Assembly (NCBI GenBank): GCA_947625455.1 | Contig: CANQOJ010000020.1 | Coordinates: 1-19,148, forward strand | Reading direction: 5' to 3' | Length of the DNA stretch: 19,148 nt | DNA from: an uncultured Clostridia bacterium | Lineage (GTDB): Bacteria; Bacillota; Clostridia; Oscillospirales; Ruminococcaceae | Shown here: positions 1 to 7,437 of the stretch, in pieces | Layout of the letters: each line of letters begins with the position of its first letter | How positions within the stretch are numbered: position 1 is the stretch's first letter | Made by a program: the position numbers and the translations under genes | The notes under the pieces: generated by a model | What the model was told of the DNA's origin: nothing | The model's database searches: none | The model's input: only the letters and a program-made list of their open reading frames with translations

Positions 1-1474
1 GTTCGCCGTCGGAAAGACTGCGTTCCAGTTCATCAAGCATAAGTTCGGGTATACACTCTTCCGCAAGCGCGGCTGAATCTTCCCACCCCACATCTAACCA
101 GCTGATATACCCTCCCGCTTTAGACGAATAGCTGTAATAATCTGCGGAAAAAGGAAAATCGGTGTTCGACTGATTAAAGTATTCAAGACTGCTTAATATC
201 ATCAGCGCTTTTATAGAGTTTTCATAATCTTCGCTGTTTTCATCGGTAATGTTAAATTCCTCTATGTCGTCGGTTATATGCATAGCCTTGTATTGCTGTG
301 AGATGACTTCAAGGCTTGAAACCATATGGCTTGCCTGCTGATATAACAGCATAAACATACCTAAAGCGCACACAATTAAATTGAACACAAACAGCGCCAC
401 TACGGAGTTTGCCGCAAATCTAAGAATTGACTTTCCCGAAACTTTAACGCCGAATATTGCAAGCCCTATAATCCAAACCGCCGCAAACCCCGCCGCCGCA
501 AGACCTATGCATTTGAAGATAAGAACGGGTATGCTGTCGGCATAGAGAAACTCTGTGCGGACGCCGCTCACGGTATTTACAAGTGCCGAGCCGCCTGCAA
601 CAATAACGGGCGCGCCGTTTTCGGAATAGAAACTTAGTATATCCTTTTCCTTAATGCCGTTTATATCCAAAGTCCTGCGAATGTCGGGGCAAGGCTGTTG
701 CTCGCCGTCTGCGTTTATTATGTAATATTCGTTTTCATTTGCATTACAGCTTATAAGCGTACCGCCGCTATACGGGAAAAGTCCCTTATATGCGCCGTTC
801 ATACGCTTTCCGTCAACGATCAGATCGCCGAAGTAGCCAAGCTGGGCAATAGTATCGTCTAAAAGAATGAAGTCCTCCGAATTTATAAGGTCGGGAAATT
901 TATCCTCTGCAACAGTTTCAGAACCTCCGCTGAATTTCAGTTTATACAGCTTTTCATTATACATTTCGTCCAGAGCCGAAACGAAAAAACACACATCTCC
1001 GTTTTCAACGCGAACCTTGATGTTGTCCGCAGTTACGTCCGCGCCGTTTCTTTGGGCTTCTATCAATTCAATAAGTTCATTCTGCACCGCCGAGAAAACG
1101 GGCAGCAATTTCCCTCGGCTGAAATCCGCTATGCTTACTTCGTAAACGGGAACGGTATTTTCGGGATCGGTATAACTGCTGATGTAATATATCTTTCCCC
1201 CGTCCTCGCATATGCTTATGGGAACATAGGTTCTGAGTTCGTTGTTTTTAAGTTCTTGTATATGTTCTGTTGCTATCTCGCCTTTTAAGCGGTCGTTTTC
1301 TTTGAGATACAGAGAGATTGTGGAAATGTTTGACGACACTATGACCGTGCCCTCGCTTGTTGATACTGCAAGGCTTATATCGTTTAACCCTCTGATAAAC
1401 CCGCCTGTTATGTATAAAACAATGCCGACCGCGCCCAACAAAGCGCCCAGAATATTAAGCAATTTTTTGTTCAC
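1..1474 (-). CDS. Large multi-pass membrane protein, possible envelope sensor (C-terminus cut by window edge)
   Basis: The frame is open from a GTG at 1474 to the left edge, giving 491 residues without a stop, so the protein continues beyond the window. A ribosome binding site AGAGGTG lies 6 bases upstream. A hydrophobic segment at residues 4-26 begins after a short basic N-terminus (NKK). Residues 30-310 form a soluble beta-rich region with recurring short blocks such as KIYYISSYTD and NEYYIINADGE, reminiscent of propeller-like or Cache-like sensor domains. Two further membrane segments follow at about 314-341 and 353-378, then another soluble stretch of at least 110 residues. By the positive-inside rule the first domain should be extracytoplasmic. 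It starts 37 bases after the PAAR-like gene and on the same strand, so it is probably cotranscribed with the injection-system genes. I do not recognise the family. An output domain (kinase, phosphatase, cyclase or other) may lie past the edge, but this cannot be seen. The frame is sure; the function is not. Confidence 0.8.
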   Translation of the reverse strand, partial: MNKKLLNILGALLGAVGIVLYITGGFIRGLNDISLAVSTSEGTVIVSSNISTISLYLKENDRLKGEIATEHIQELKNNELRTYVPISICEDGGKIYYISSYTDPENTVPVYEVSIADFSRGKLLPVFSAVQNELIELIEAQRNGADVTADNIKVRVENGDVCFFVSALDEMYNEKLYKLKFSGGSETVAEDKFPDLINSEDFILLDDTIAQLGYFGDLIVDGKRMNGAYKGLFPYSGGTLISCNANENEYYIINADGEQQPCPDIRRTLDINGIKEKDILSFYSENGAPVIVAGGSALVNTVSGVRTEFLYADSIPVLIFKCIGLAAAGFAAVWIIGLAIFGVKVSGKSILRFAANSVVALFVFNLIVCALGMFMLLYQQASHMVSSLEVISQQYKAMHITDDIEEFNITDENSEDYENSIKALMILSSLEYFNQSNTDFPFSADYYSYSSKAGGYISWLDVGWEDSAALAEECIPELMLDELERSLSDGE

Positions 1475-1480
1475 GATCCG

Positions 1481-1487
1481 CACCTCT
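1481..1487 (-). promoter_or_regulatory. Ribosome binding site fixing the GTG start at 1474
   Basis: The minus strand reads AGAGGTG here, 6 bases before GTG at 1474. The following codons (Asn-Lys-Lys) lead directly into a hydrophobic helix, as expected for a membrane protein start. No in-frame ATG with a comparable site was seen nearby. Confidence 0.6.
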
Positions 1488-1511
1488 TTTCTCTTTAAAT
1501 GTTTTATCCCT

Positions 1512-1898
1512 TTAAGGAACGTTTATTGTCGCCTGTCCCGCCATATTTATCGAAATTACCCCGCCGTATGCGCACATAAGCTTTGAGGAATTGTTCAGCG
1601 CAGGATTTCCGCCTATCATCACTGTCGGCGAACCCGGCGCCCACGGCGCGGGAATTACGGGGATACACGGCATAGGCGTCAATACTCCCAGCGCCGCTGC
1701 TGTAGCCGCCGCTACCATGGGATTTGCGGGATTTGAACACATTCCGAACGGGAGTATGTTTACAAAAGGCTTGTTGTCCATAATAGTTGCCGCCGCCATG
1801 ATATTCATAACCTGCGACTGCGGCAGTACATTAAGCACTGACGGCGCCGCGCCGAATGCGCACTGAATAGCCGCGCCCCCGCAAACCAACATTCCCAT
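1512..1898 (-). CDS. DUF4280 PAAR-like spike tip protein
   Basis: A 128-residue protein that matches the DUF4280/PAAR-like family along its length. It begins MGMLVCGGAAIQCAFG and contains the family blocks NIMAAATIMDNKPFVNI, FGMCSNPANPMVAAATAA, LTPMPCIPVIPAPW and GSPTVMIGGNPALNN. Proteins of this type cap the beta-helical spike with a sharp tip, and in some systems they carry effectors. The frame is open further upstream to 2042, but ATG at 1898 is preferred. It has AAGGAG at 1906-1911, family similarity begins exactly there, and the stop of the preceding gene ends at 1900, one base away. Conserved Cys residues (6, 13 and later ones) may be metal-binding or structural. There is no C-terminal extension, so no toxin domain is fused to it. 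It is separated from the spike gene (13961-14734) by most of the cluster. Confidence 0.93.
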   Translation of the reverse strand: MGMLVCGGAAIQCAFGAAPSVLNVLPQSQVMNIMAAATIMDNKPFVNILPFGMCSNPANPMVAAATAAALGVLTPMPCIPVIPAPWAPGSPTVMIGGNPALNNSSKLMCAYGGVISINMAGQATINVP

Positions 1899-1899
1899 T

Positions 1900-2595
1900 T
1901 TACCGCTCCTTGAAATTATACTCGTTTTCCGGCTGTTTAAGTTCAACCGTCCTGCTTTTTCCTTTGTAAATGACAACGGCAGTTTTATACACGCCGCGCA
2001 CCGCCAGAAAATATTCTCCGCTCCGATTTGGCGCAACTTCATACATAACGCCTAAATTGCTGTTTATTCCCGCGTCATTTTCGAGCGGGCGCGAAAGTTC
2101 AAATTCAGCCGAGGAAAGCTGTTTTATACCATATCCCGCGCCGTCTATCGCAAGTTTTGAGTTTGTACGCAAAAGCATTTCGGAAAGGTATGCGCTTATT
2201 TTACGTTCGCCTTTTTTGTACTCGCCCATAAGTCTTGCGTCAAGAATATCAAGCGGGAATATAACTTCAGCGTTGCCGAATGTATCGTCAAATCTCCCGA
2301 AAAGCTTAGTGCAGGCGCTGTTGAATTTATAGCTTCTTGACGGCATAAGCGTTACTTCAACTGTCTGACAGCGCTCCGAAGTTTCAAGCCGAAGCGTTTG
2401 ACTTATATAATTACCGCCGCCTGCCGTGATTTCATACTTTCCGTCCGAAAGTCCGTAAAACACCAGACACCCGTCTTTTTTCAGCGCGCGTTTTCCGTCC
2501 GAAGTCACGGCAAATACCGCGCCCGCAGGAGTTTCGCCCGTATATCCGTCAATCGGCACAATGACAAAATTCACCTTTATGCTTATAACGTCCAT
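1900..2595 (-). CDS. Beta-rich CIS accessory protein, possible companion of the DUF4255 cap protein
   Basis: A 231-residue protein without signal peptide or membrane segment. Residues 1-85 look like a small beta-sandwich of the carboxypeptidase-regulatory/Cna-B kind: VIVPIDGYTGETPAGAVF, then DGCLVFYGLSDGKYEITAGG. That is the usual pattern of a variable insert, a short loop and a 'GLxxGxYxI' strand. Residues 90-231 form a second region with no family I recognise. It starts 3 bases after the stop of the DUF4255 gene and ends one base before the PAAR-like gene, so translational coupling is likely. Some Pvc16-type proteins carry a regulatory beta domain after DUF4255. This gene may be that domain as a separate chain, which is an inference. 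It could instead be a sheath or spike accessory protein. Confidence 0.75.
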   Translation of the reverse strand: MDVISIKVNFVIVPIDGYTGETPAGAVFAVTSDGKRALKKDGCLVFYGLSDGKYEITAGGGNYISQTLRLETSERCQTVEVTLMPSRSYKFNSACTKLFGRFDDTFGNAEVIFPLDILDARLMGEYKKGERKISAYLSEMLLRTNSKLAIDGAGYGIKQLSSAEFELSRPLENDAGINSNLGVMYEVAPNRSGEYFLAVRGVYKTAVVIYKGKSRTVELKQPENEYNFKER

Positions 2596-2598
2596 AAA

Positions 2599-3147
2599 TT
2601 AACTCCGTTTCGTTCCCGCGCCGATAGTAATATCCGTAACACGCGATACCTTTTCGGTATTGAGCGACTCGATAATTACCGCCTTTGCCTCGACAAACAC
2701 CGATGTTCTATAGCTTTGCTCGGCATTCCATATCCGCTGTTTTTCTTCCGAGTTCGGGAAAACCGTTTCAAGTTCTATCGGTTCGCTTGTGTCGGTGAAA
2801 ATGCGGTTGTTGTCGTTTATCGCCTGAATGACTTTTCCGAACAAAAGCTGTTCCTGCTCTGCCAAAAACTTTATGTCCGTCTTGAAATACGGCGTTATCA
2901 TATAAAACAAGTCAAGCACAACAGGCGGGTGTTTCTGAAGCATTAACCCCTCTATCTGTTTTCCGCTTAGCCTTAAACTTTCCGACAAGTCCATATTGTA
3001 CAAGTAAATCCCAACGGAAAAATCGCCGTGGTCTGCGGGTGAACACAGCCCCACATCTTCGGGTTTAGCCACAATATCGGGAATGATTTTCCCTCGGATA
3101 AGTTCCAAAAGCGCTTTGCTTACATCATATATAGCGGTGTATTTCAT
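2599..3147 (-). CDS. DUF4255 (Pvc16/Afp16-type) tail terminator/cap protein
   Basis: A 182-residue protein with the features of DUF4255. These include an N-terminal helix of the form 'YDVSKALLELIRGKI', then a segment SPADHGDFSVGIYLYNMDLS corresponding to the family's '..VSIYLYNI..' strand. Central blocks are PPVVLDLFYMITPYFK and LAEQEQLLFGKVIQAIND, and the C-terminal beta region carries EPIELETVF. In Afp/PVC particles the homologue sits at the end distal to the baseplate, stops tube and sheath growth and stabilises the tail. The length agrees with the N-terminal family domain alone. ATG at 3147 follows a GGAGATG-like site. The gene comes after two membrane-protein genes and before the beta-rich companion and the PAAR-like tip. 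The family marks the cluster as eCIS-type rather than an ordinary prophage tail. Confidence 0.85.
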   Translation of the reverse strand: MKYTAIYDVSKALLELIRGKIIPDIVAKPEDVGLCSPADHGDFSVGIYLYNMDLSESLRLSGKQIEGLMLQKHPPVVLDLFYMITPYFKTDIKFLAEQEQLLFGKVIQAINDNNRIFTDTSEPIELETVFPNSEEKQRIWNAEQSYRTSVFVEAKAVIIESLNTEKVSRVTDITIGAGTKRS

Positions 3148-3177
3148 TAAAACTGCATCTCCGTTTATTGTATTTTT

Positions 3178-4881
3178 TCAGTCGGGGTACAAGAATTTTC
3201 CGTTTAAAAATGTTCCTGTTCTGATAAGAACTCCGTTTTCATCATAAATTGAACCCTCGCCGTTAAGTTCTCCTTTAAGCACTCCGCCCTCATAGCGTTT
3301 AACTCCGCTTGTTCTGTCGTATATAACGCAGTTTCCGTACGGCAAACCCTCGGCGAAATCTCCCTCAATGTACTTTATTCCGTTAGCCTCGTTATAGAGT
3401 ATTCCCTTTCCGTGATATTTTCCCATTTTGAACTCGCCCGAATATATAAGGTTTCCAGTCTTAGCCGAGAATTTATCTCCGCTTCCGTTATAGACATTTT
3501 CGGCAAATGTACCGCTGTAAATAAGCTTTCCGTTTAAGTATACCTTTCCGCTTCCGCTTTTTACTCCGTCCTTAAACTCGCCGTCATACAGTTCAACAAC
3601 TCCGCCCGCATAGTAGGAATAAAGTTTTCCCGCACCGCTGTACAGTCCGCCCGCAAATTCTCCGCTGTATTCAATATCGCCGTTTTCATTGTAGAGTGTG
3701 CCCGCGCCGTTATATTCTCCGTCAGACACCGCGCCGACATATTTGAGTTTACCGCTTGGGTAATACTGCTTTACAGTGCCTGCGCCCGCGGGTTCGCCGT
3801 TTTTAAACTCACCGCTGTAGATAACTTCGCCCGAAGATGAATACAACGCGCCGTTTCCGCTGTACAACCCGTCCGAAAATTCACCCTCGTAGCAAATGCC
3901 GCCGTTTTCAAAATAGAGTTTTCCAAATCCCGAATACTTGCTTTCCGAAATCCCGCCCTCGTATTTTACTGCATTTGAACTGCCGTAGTAAATCACGGCG
4001 TTTCCGCTTATAAATTCATTTTCCGAGAACTCTCCGTCATACACGAGAACTCCGTTTTTGTATTCCTTTCCAACTCCCGAACGCTTTCCGTCCGCAAAAC
4101 CGCCTTTGTACGCAAGCGCACCGCTGTCGTAAAATTCACCCTCGCCGGAATAAACTCCGTCCTCAAATGTTCCCGAATACAAAATCTTTCCGTCAGAAGA
4201 GTACAATTTTCCCGTACCCGAAAATTTCCCGTCCGCAAATTCTCCTATGTACTCGGAATTGCCGTTTTCATAGAACATTTCGCCGTTTCCGCTGTACAGA
4301 TTTTCGGAAAACTCACCTTTGTATTTTATCTGACCGTTAAGGTAATATTCAACGCCCTCTCCGCTGTAAAGTCCGTCGGCAAATTCTCCCTCGTAAACGA
4401 GATTTCCGCAGTAATCGTGCAGTGTTCCCTTTCCGTTTATACTGCCGTCAGCAAGTGTCCCCTCGAAAATTACCGAACCGCTGTCGGACAACAGCCGTAC
4501 TTTTCCGTTATAACCGTCCATAGCGTCGGTAGAGAGATAAATGTCTTTTGTGAACAGCTTTGAAACCAAAAACGGCACAAGGAACTTTACTATCGCCGCC
4601 GCCGCTAAAATTACGGCAACTGTTATTATCAAAACCAAAAGCTTTGAAACGTAAAATCTTCCGAATGAAAAATAGTCTTTAGTGGATTTTGGGCGGCTGT
4701 TTTTCAGGTCTTTTTCCGCGTCTGCGACAAGGCTGTTGACTTCCTTGTCAATGGTCTGTATTCCGAGCGTTCTCCTTAGTTTGCGCCCTACGCCCATAAC
4801 AGACTGCTCGGCTTTGCGCTGCATTGAACGCGAGGCAAATTTTACTGTTCTTGAGAGATTAAAGCTGTTCTGAAATTTCAT
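3178..4881 (-). CDS. Single-pass membrane protein with about 17 MORN-type repeats
   Basis: A 567-residue protein starting at ATG 4881 after AAAGGAGGG. Residues 1-75 are basic and soluble (RKLRRTLG among them), residues 79-107 form a strong hydrophobic segment, and residues 139-567 are a tandem array of MORN-type repeats. The unit is about 24 residues, Y-x-G-E-F-x-x-G-x-Y-x-G-x-G-x-L-Y, for example YEGEFADGLYSGEG and YEGEFSDGLYSGNG. I count 17 units and a final partial one. Two or three units are divergent, for example the seventh, where GEFSENEFISGNAV replaces the usual spacing. The basic N-terminus suggests that it is cytoplasmic and the repeats face outward. MORN arrays form extended curved beta sheets that bind lipids or proteins. 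Within a CIS cluster this may be a membrane or wall tether, an exported surface structure, or a docking partner for the particle. That role is inferred; the repeats and the membrane segment are visible. Confidence 0.85.
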   Translation of the reverse strand: MKFQNSFNLSRTVKFASRSMQRKAEQSVMGVGRKLRRTLGIQTIDKEVNSLVADAEKDLKNSRPKSTKDYFSFGRFYVSKLLVLIITVAVILAAAAIVKFLVPFLVSKLFTKDIYLSTDAMDGYNGKVRLLSDSGSVIFEGTLADGSINGKGTLHDYCGNLVYEGEFADGLYSGEGVEYYLNGQIKYKGEFSENLYSGNGEMFYENGNSEYIGEFADGKFSGTGKLYSSDGKILYSGTFEDGVYSGEGEFYDSGALAYKGGFADGKRSGVGKEYKNGVLVYDGEFSENEFISGNAVIYYGSSNAVKYEGGISESKYSGFGKLYFENGGICYEGEFSDGLYSGNGALYSSSGEVIYSGEFKNGEPAGAGTVKQYYPSGKLKYVGAVSDGEYNGAGTLYNENGDIEYSGEFAGGLYSGAGKLYSYYAGGVVELYDGEFKDGVKSGSGKVYLNGKLIYSGTFAENVYNGSGDKFSAKTGNLIYSGEFKMGKYHGKGILYNEANGIKYIEGDFAEGLPYGNCVIYDRTSGVKRYEGGVLKGELNGEGSIYDENGVLIRTGTFLNGKFLYPD

Positions 4882-4916
4882 TTTACCGCCCTCCTTTCCT
4901 GTTGTTATATTGCAAT

Positions 4917-5750
4917 TTATTTGCGGTATTCTTCTATCTTAACATTTCCTATTTGCTCGTAAATCCCGCCGCTGTCAGGTTTTTCCGAAAACAGCGCAAG
5001 AACAAGCGTAAATACCGCAAGTCCCAACACCGCCGCGGCAATTACGAACTTCGCCGCTTTTGCCGCCTTTAGTCCTATGCGCTTCATTTTCTGCCTGCGC
5101 GTTTCGCCCAGTCCCATTGACGCAAACGGCTCAACGCACTGTTCATATCGGCTGAAAAGTTCCATAACGTCCGCGGGCGGGGATTTTTCTATGTCAGCGC
5201 AAAGGCTTTCTATTGCCGCTGTGCGCTTTGAATGTACGACGCTCTCAAACGCTTTGCGCAGTTTTCCCGCAAACGCCTCGGAAAAGTCGTTGTTTCTGAT
5301 ACTCCCGCTGAATAAAGAATGCAGTTCATAGCGGCATTCGGGATTGCCGTCAGACGTAACGCCGACATTGTCATGTTCAATCAAATCCGCGGCAATATCC
5401 TCAGGCACGCCGTGAATGCACAGCGCCGCCAGCATATCTCCGAAAAAGCGCACCTTTCCCGCTTCATTTGTATCCTCGTCCGAATAGAAATCTGCAGTTT
5501 CGCTGAGTTCATGATAAAAAAAGGCAATTACTATATCGTCTTTATATGTGAACATCTCGGCAAGACCGTCAAATTCGGTTTCCGAAATGCTCTGAAATCT
5601 CCGGCAGACAAAGCTTTTAAGCTCCTCGTCAATTATAAGGTAGAGAATGTAATCCTTCCCGCCGTTTCTGCATCTGTAAGCGCAGAAACGCGGATTTCTC
5701 TCCGTTAAATTTACGACTTCATATGTCCGCGAAATGCTTTCCAAAATCAT
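4917..5750 (-). CDS. C-terminally anchored membrane protein with possible pseudokinase-like cytoplasmic domain
   Basis: A 277-residue protein. Residues 1-215 are soluble and acidic. Residues 218-233 are strongly basic (RRQKMKRIGLKAAKAAK), 234-254 are a membrane segment, and about 23 residues follow. The basic stretch before the segment predicts that the large N-terminal domain is cytoplasmic. Two things in that domain resemble a degenerate protein kinase fold such as EssB/YukC of type VII secretion. One is an N-terminal beta-rich part (FCAYRCRNGGKDYILYLI). The other is a helix followed by IEHDNVGVTSDGNPECRYEL, which recalls the 'H.eNi..d.dG' region of pseudokinases. No HRD or DFG motif is present, so catalysis is not expected. 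This resemblance is weak and from memory. The gene lies between the Ig-ended protein and the MORN membrane protein. A plausible role is recruiting the particle or signalling at the inner face of the membrane. Confidence 0.75.
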   Translation of the reverse strand: MILESISRTYEVVNLTERNPRFCAYRCRNGGKDYILYLIIDEELKSFVCRRFQSISETEFDGLAEMFTYKDDIVIAFFYHELSETADFYSDEDTNEAGKVRFFGDMLAALCIHGVPEDIAADLIEHDNVGVTSDGNPECRYELHSLFSGSIRNNDFSEAFAGKLRKAFESVVHSKRTAAIESLCADIEKSPPADVMELFSRYEQCVEPFASMGLGETRRQKMKRIGLKAAKAAKFVIAAAVLGLAVFTLVLALFSEKPDSGGIYEQIGNVKIEEYRK

Positions 5751-5763
5751 TATATCACACCCG

Positions 5764-7425
5764 TTATGGCTTTACAACAATATAAGCCGACGCAAATACG
5801 CTTTCATCGTCAGCGCAGACCGCTCTTATCTTAAATACGCCGCTGTGATTTGGCGCGGTGTAACAGCCGTTGTCGTCAATACTGCCGCCGTTTTGACTTA
5901 CGACAGACCACCTTATCCCGCAAGGCGGGAGGTTTATAAACCTGACGGTGAAGTATGCGGATTCTAAGATGCCGAGCGTTTTCGTGCCGTTGTCGATTAT
6001 TATTCTCCTGTCAGCCGCCGCTTCATTTTCGCGCCGTTTTACCGCCGTCCAGTGAATTACCGCGCTGTCTGCCGCCGCAGCTTCAAGAAGCCTTATGCCT
6101 ATCTTGAAAGTTCCCGTCTGAGAATTTACTCTGACGGCAATTTCGGCTTTTATCCCGCTGTCGCCCTCATCAAAAATCTCCGACGAGCCGTATACAAAAC
6201 TGCTGTCGTTTACATTTTCATCGCGTATCCCCGCTATAACCGCAACGTTTCCTAACCCTAACCCGTGTGAAATTTCCCCGGAGAAAAAACGTTTCCCCGC
6301 TTTTCCGCCTATTCCGAGGTCAATTACCGTTTCGCCCGAAGAAATCTCTGTAAGATTATCAGAGCGCATAGCAGTCTGCGCGGTTTTTTCATCGAAACTC
6401 GCCGTCTGTTCAAGAACGTTTATTCTGTCTTTCAGCGCGCAGTTTTCCACGGCAAGTTCGGTGTTCGTGAAAAATCTGTGACCAAACGGCGTTTCATTTA
6501 TTGCCTTGATAACAAAATTATCCATAACTATCTTCGCAAGGCACACGTCAACCTCTGACGCTGAACTTACAAAACTCAAAAGTTCTGTGCAATAATCATC
6601 ACAGGCATAATCGCTTGGTTCACCGTTTACCATTTCCGAACGTACCGAAACCTCGCGGTCGTTTGAATACTGACTGTTTCCGACAGAAACCGTCAAATCC
6701 CCCGCGCCAACGGTAAACTCCGCTGTATCATAGGAGATGTTCATTCCGTCACAGATAAAGTTTAAGGAATAATACCCGTCTTTCGCCCTTTCCGAGCGGG
6801 AATCGAAGTCAATGTCAATGCTTCCCGCGCCGTTGTATCTCACGCATTTAAGACCTACCGAAATATTTGCCTTGAACACGTCCGAAACGTCATGCGGTAT
6901 TAAGCGTATTTCAACGGGGAATTTGCTTTTAGACCTTATAAATCTCGGAACAATCAGCCTTATTTCAACATCTTCATTTATGAACAGCGTTTCATGCTGT
7001 CTGTAAAAAAACTCCGCGCTGCTTTTTTTAAACTCCGGCGACTCCGTAAGATACAGCGAATAGCTTTCCGCTGTCATATCGGAATTATCGGACTTTTCGG
7101 CATATTCAATGCACAGATAATACTCCCCGCCCGACTTGTTTTCATCATATCCTTTAAGCGCGGAAAGTTTTACCACATACGGCGACGGCACGACAATCTC
7201 CCGTCCTAAACCGTCTATGCAAACTCCCGCCTCAACGGAGATTTTATCGTCCGCGACAGCTACCGTATCCAGTCCGCACACTATCCCAAAGCCACCCGCA
7301 AGGCGGTTTATAAGCCTGCGCTTGTCGTTCATATAAAGCTGCTCGGCTTTAAAACTTTCAGCGCTCATCACTTTGCCCTTAAAATAGTTATTTCTTTCAA
7401 ACGGGAAAAATTTGATATTATACAT
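5764..7425 (-). CDS. eCIS-associated protein with N-terminal adaptor motif and C-terminal Ig-like domain, candidate fibre or baseplate adaptor
   Basis: A 553-residue protein starting at ATG 7425 with GGAGG before it. Residues 11-54 hold a block, NYFKGKVMSAESFKAEQ and then KRRLINRLAGGFGIVCGL, that I know from uncharacterised proteins in CIS and phage-tail loci. It is followed by ISVEAGVCIDGLGREIVVP, which looks like a short beta region of the baseplate-attachment kind. Residues 90-330 are beta-rich and about 330-355 may form a short coiled coil. Residues 500-553 resemble a bacterial Ig-like domain, with WSVVSQNGGSIDDNGCYTAP and a final run of strands ending in AYIVVKP. There is no signal peptide. 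It comes 12 bases after the tail-protein-I gene, the place where tail fibres or their adaptors usually lie, so it may present an Ig domain outward for target binding. A structural role inside the baseplate is equally possible. Confidence 0.75.
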   Translation of the reverse strand: MYNIKFFPFERNNYFKGKVMSAESFKAEQLYMNDKRRLINRLAGGFGIVCGLDTVAVADDKISVEAGVCIDGLGREIVVPSPYVVKLSALKGYDENKSGGEYYLCIEYAEKSDNSDMTAESYSLYLTESPEFKKSSAEFFYRQHETLFINEDVEIRLIVPRFIRSKSKFPVEIRLIPHDVSDVFKANISVGLKCVRYNGAGSIDIDFDSRSERAKDGYYSLNFICDGMNISYDTAEFTVGAGDLTVSVGNSQYSNDREVSVRSEMVNGEPSDYACDDYCTELLSFVSSASEVDVCLAKIVMDNFVIKAINETPFGHRFFTNTELAVENCALKDRINVLEQTASFDEKTAQTAMRSDNLTEISSGETVIDLGIGGKAGKRFFSGEISHGLGLGNVAVIAGIRDENVNDSSFVYGSSEIFDEGDSGIKAEIAVRVNSQTGTFKIGIRLLEAAAADSAVIHWTAVKRRENEAAADRRIIIDNGTKTLGILESAYFTVRFINLPPCGIRWSVVSQNGGSIDDNGCYTAPNHSGVFKIRAVCADDESVFASAYIVVKP

Positions 7426-7437
7426 AAAATGCCTCCG

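Noticed and set aside
1504..1740. Minus-strand frame of 78 residues overlapping the PAAR-like gene
   Set aside because: It is a frame shadow of the strongly conserved DUF4280 coding region, Gly/Arg/Ser-rich, with no independent support.
1899..2042. 48-residue N-terminal extension of the PAAR-like protein
   Set aside because: It overlaps the end of the preceding gene, has no family similarity, and the ATG at 1898 has its own good ribosome site.
2398..2946. Plus-strand open frame of 182 residues
   Set aside because: It is antisense to the DUF4255 and beta-rich genes, has no family pattern or ribosome site, and reads as basic, Arg/Tyr-rich shadow sequence.
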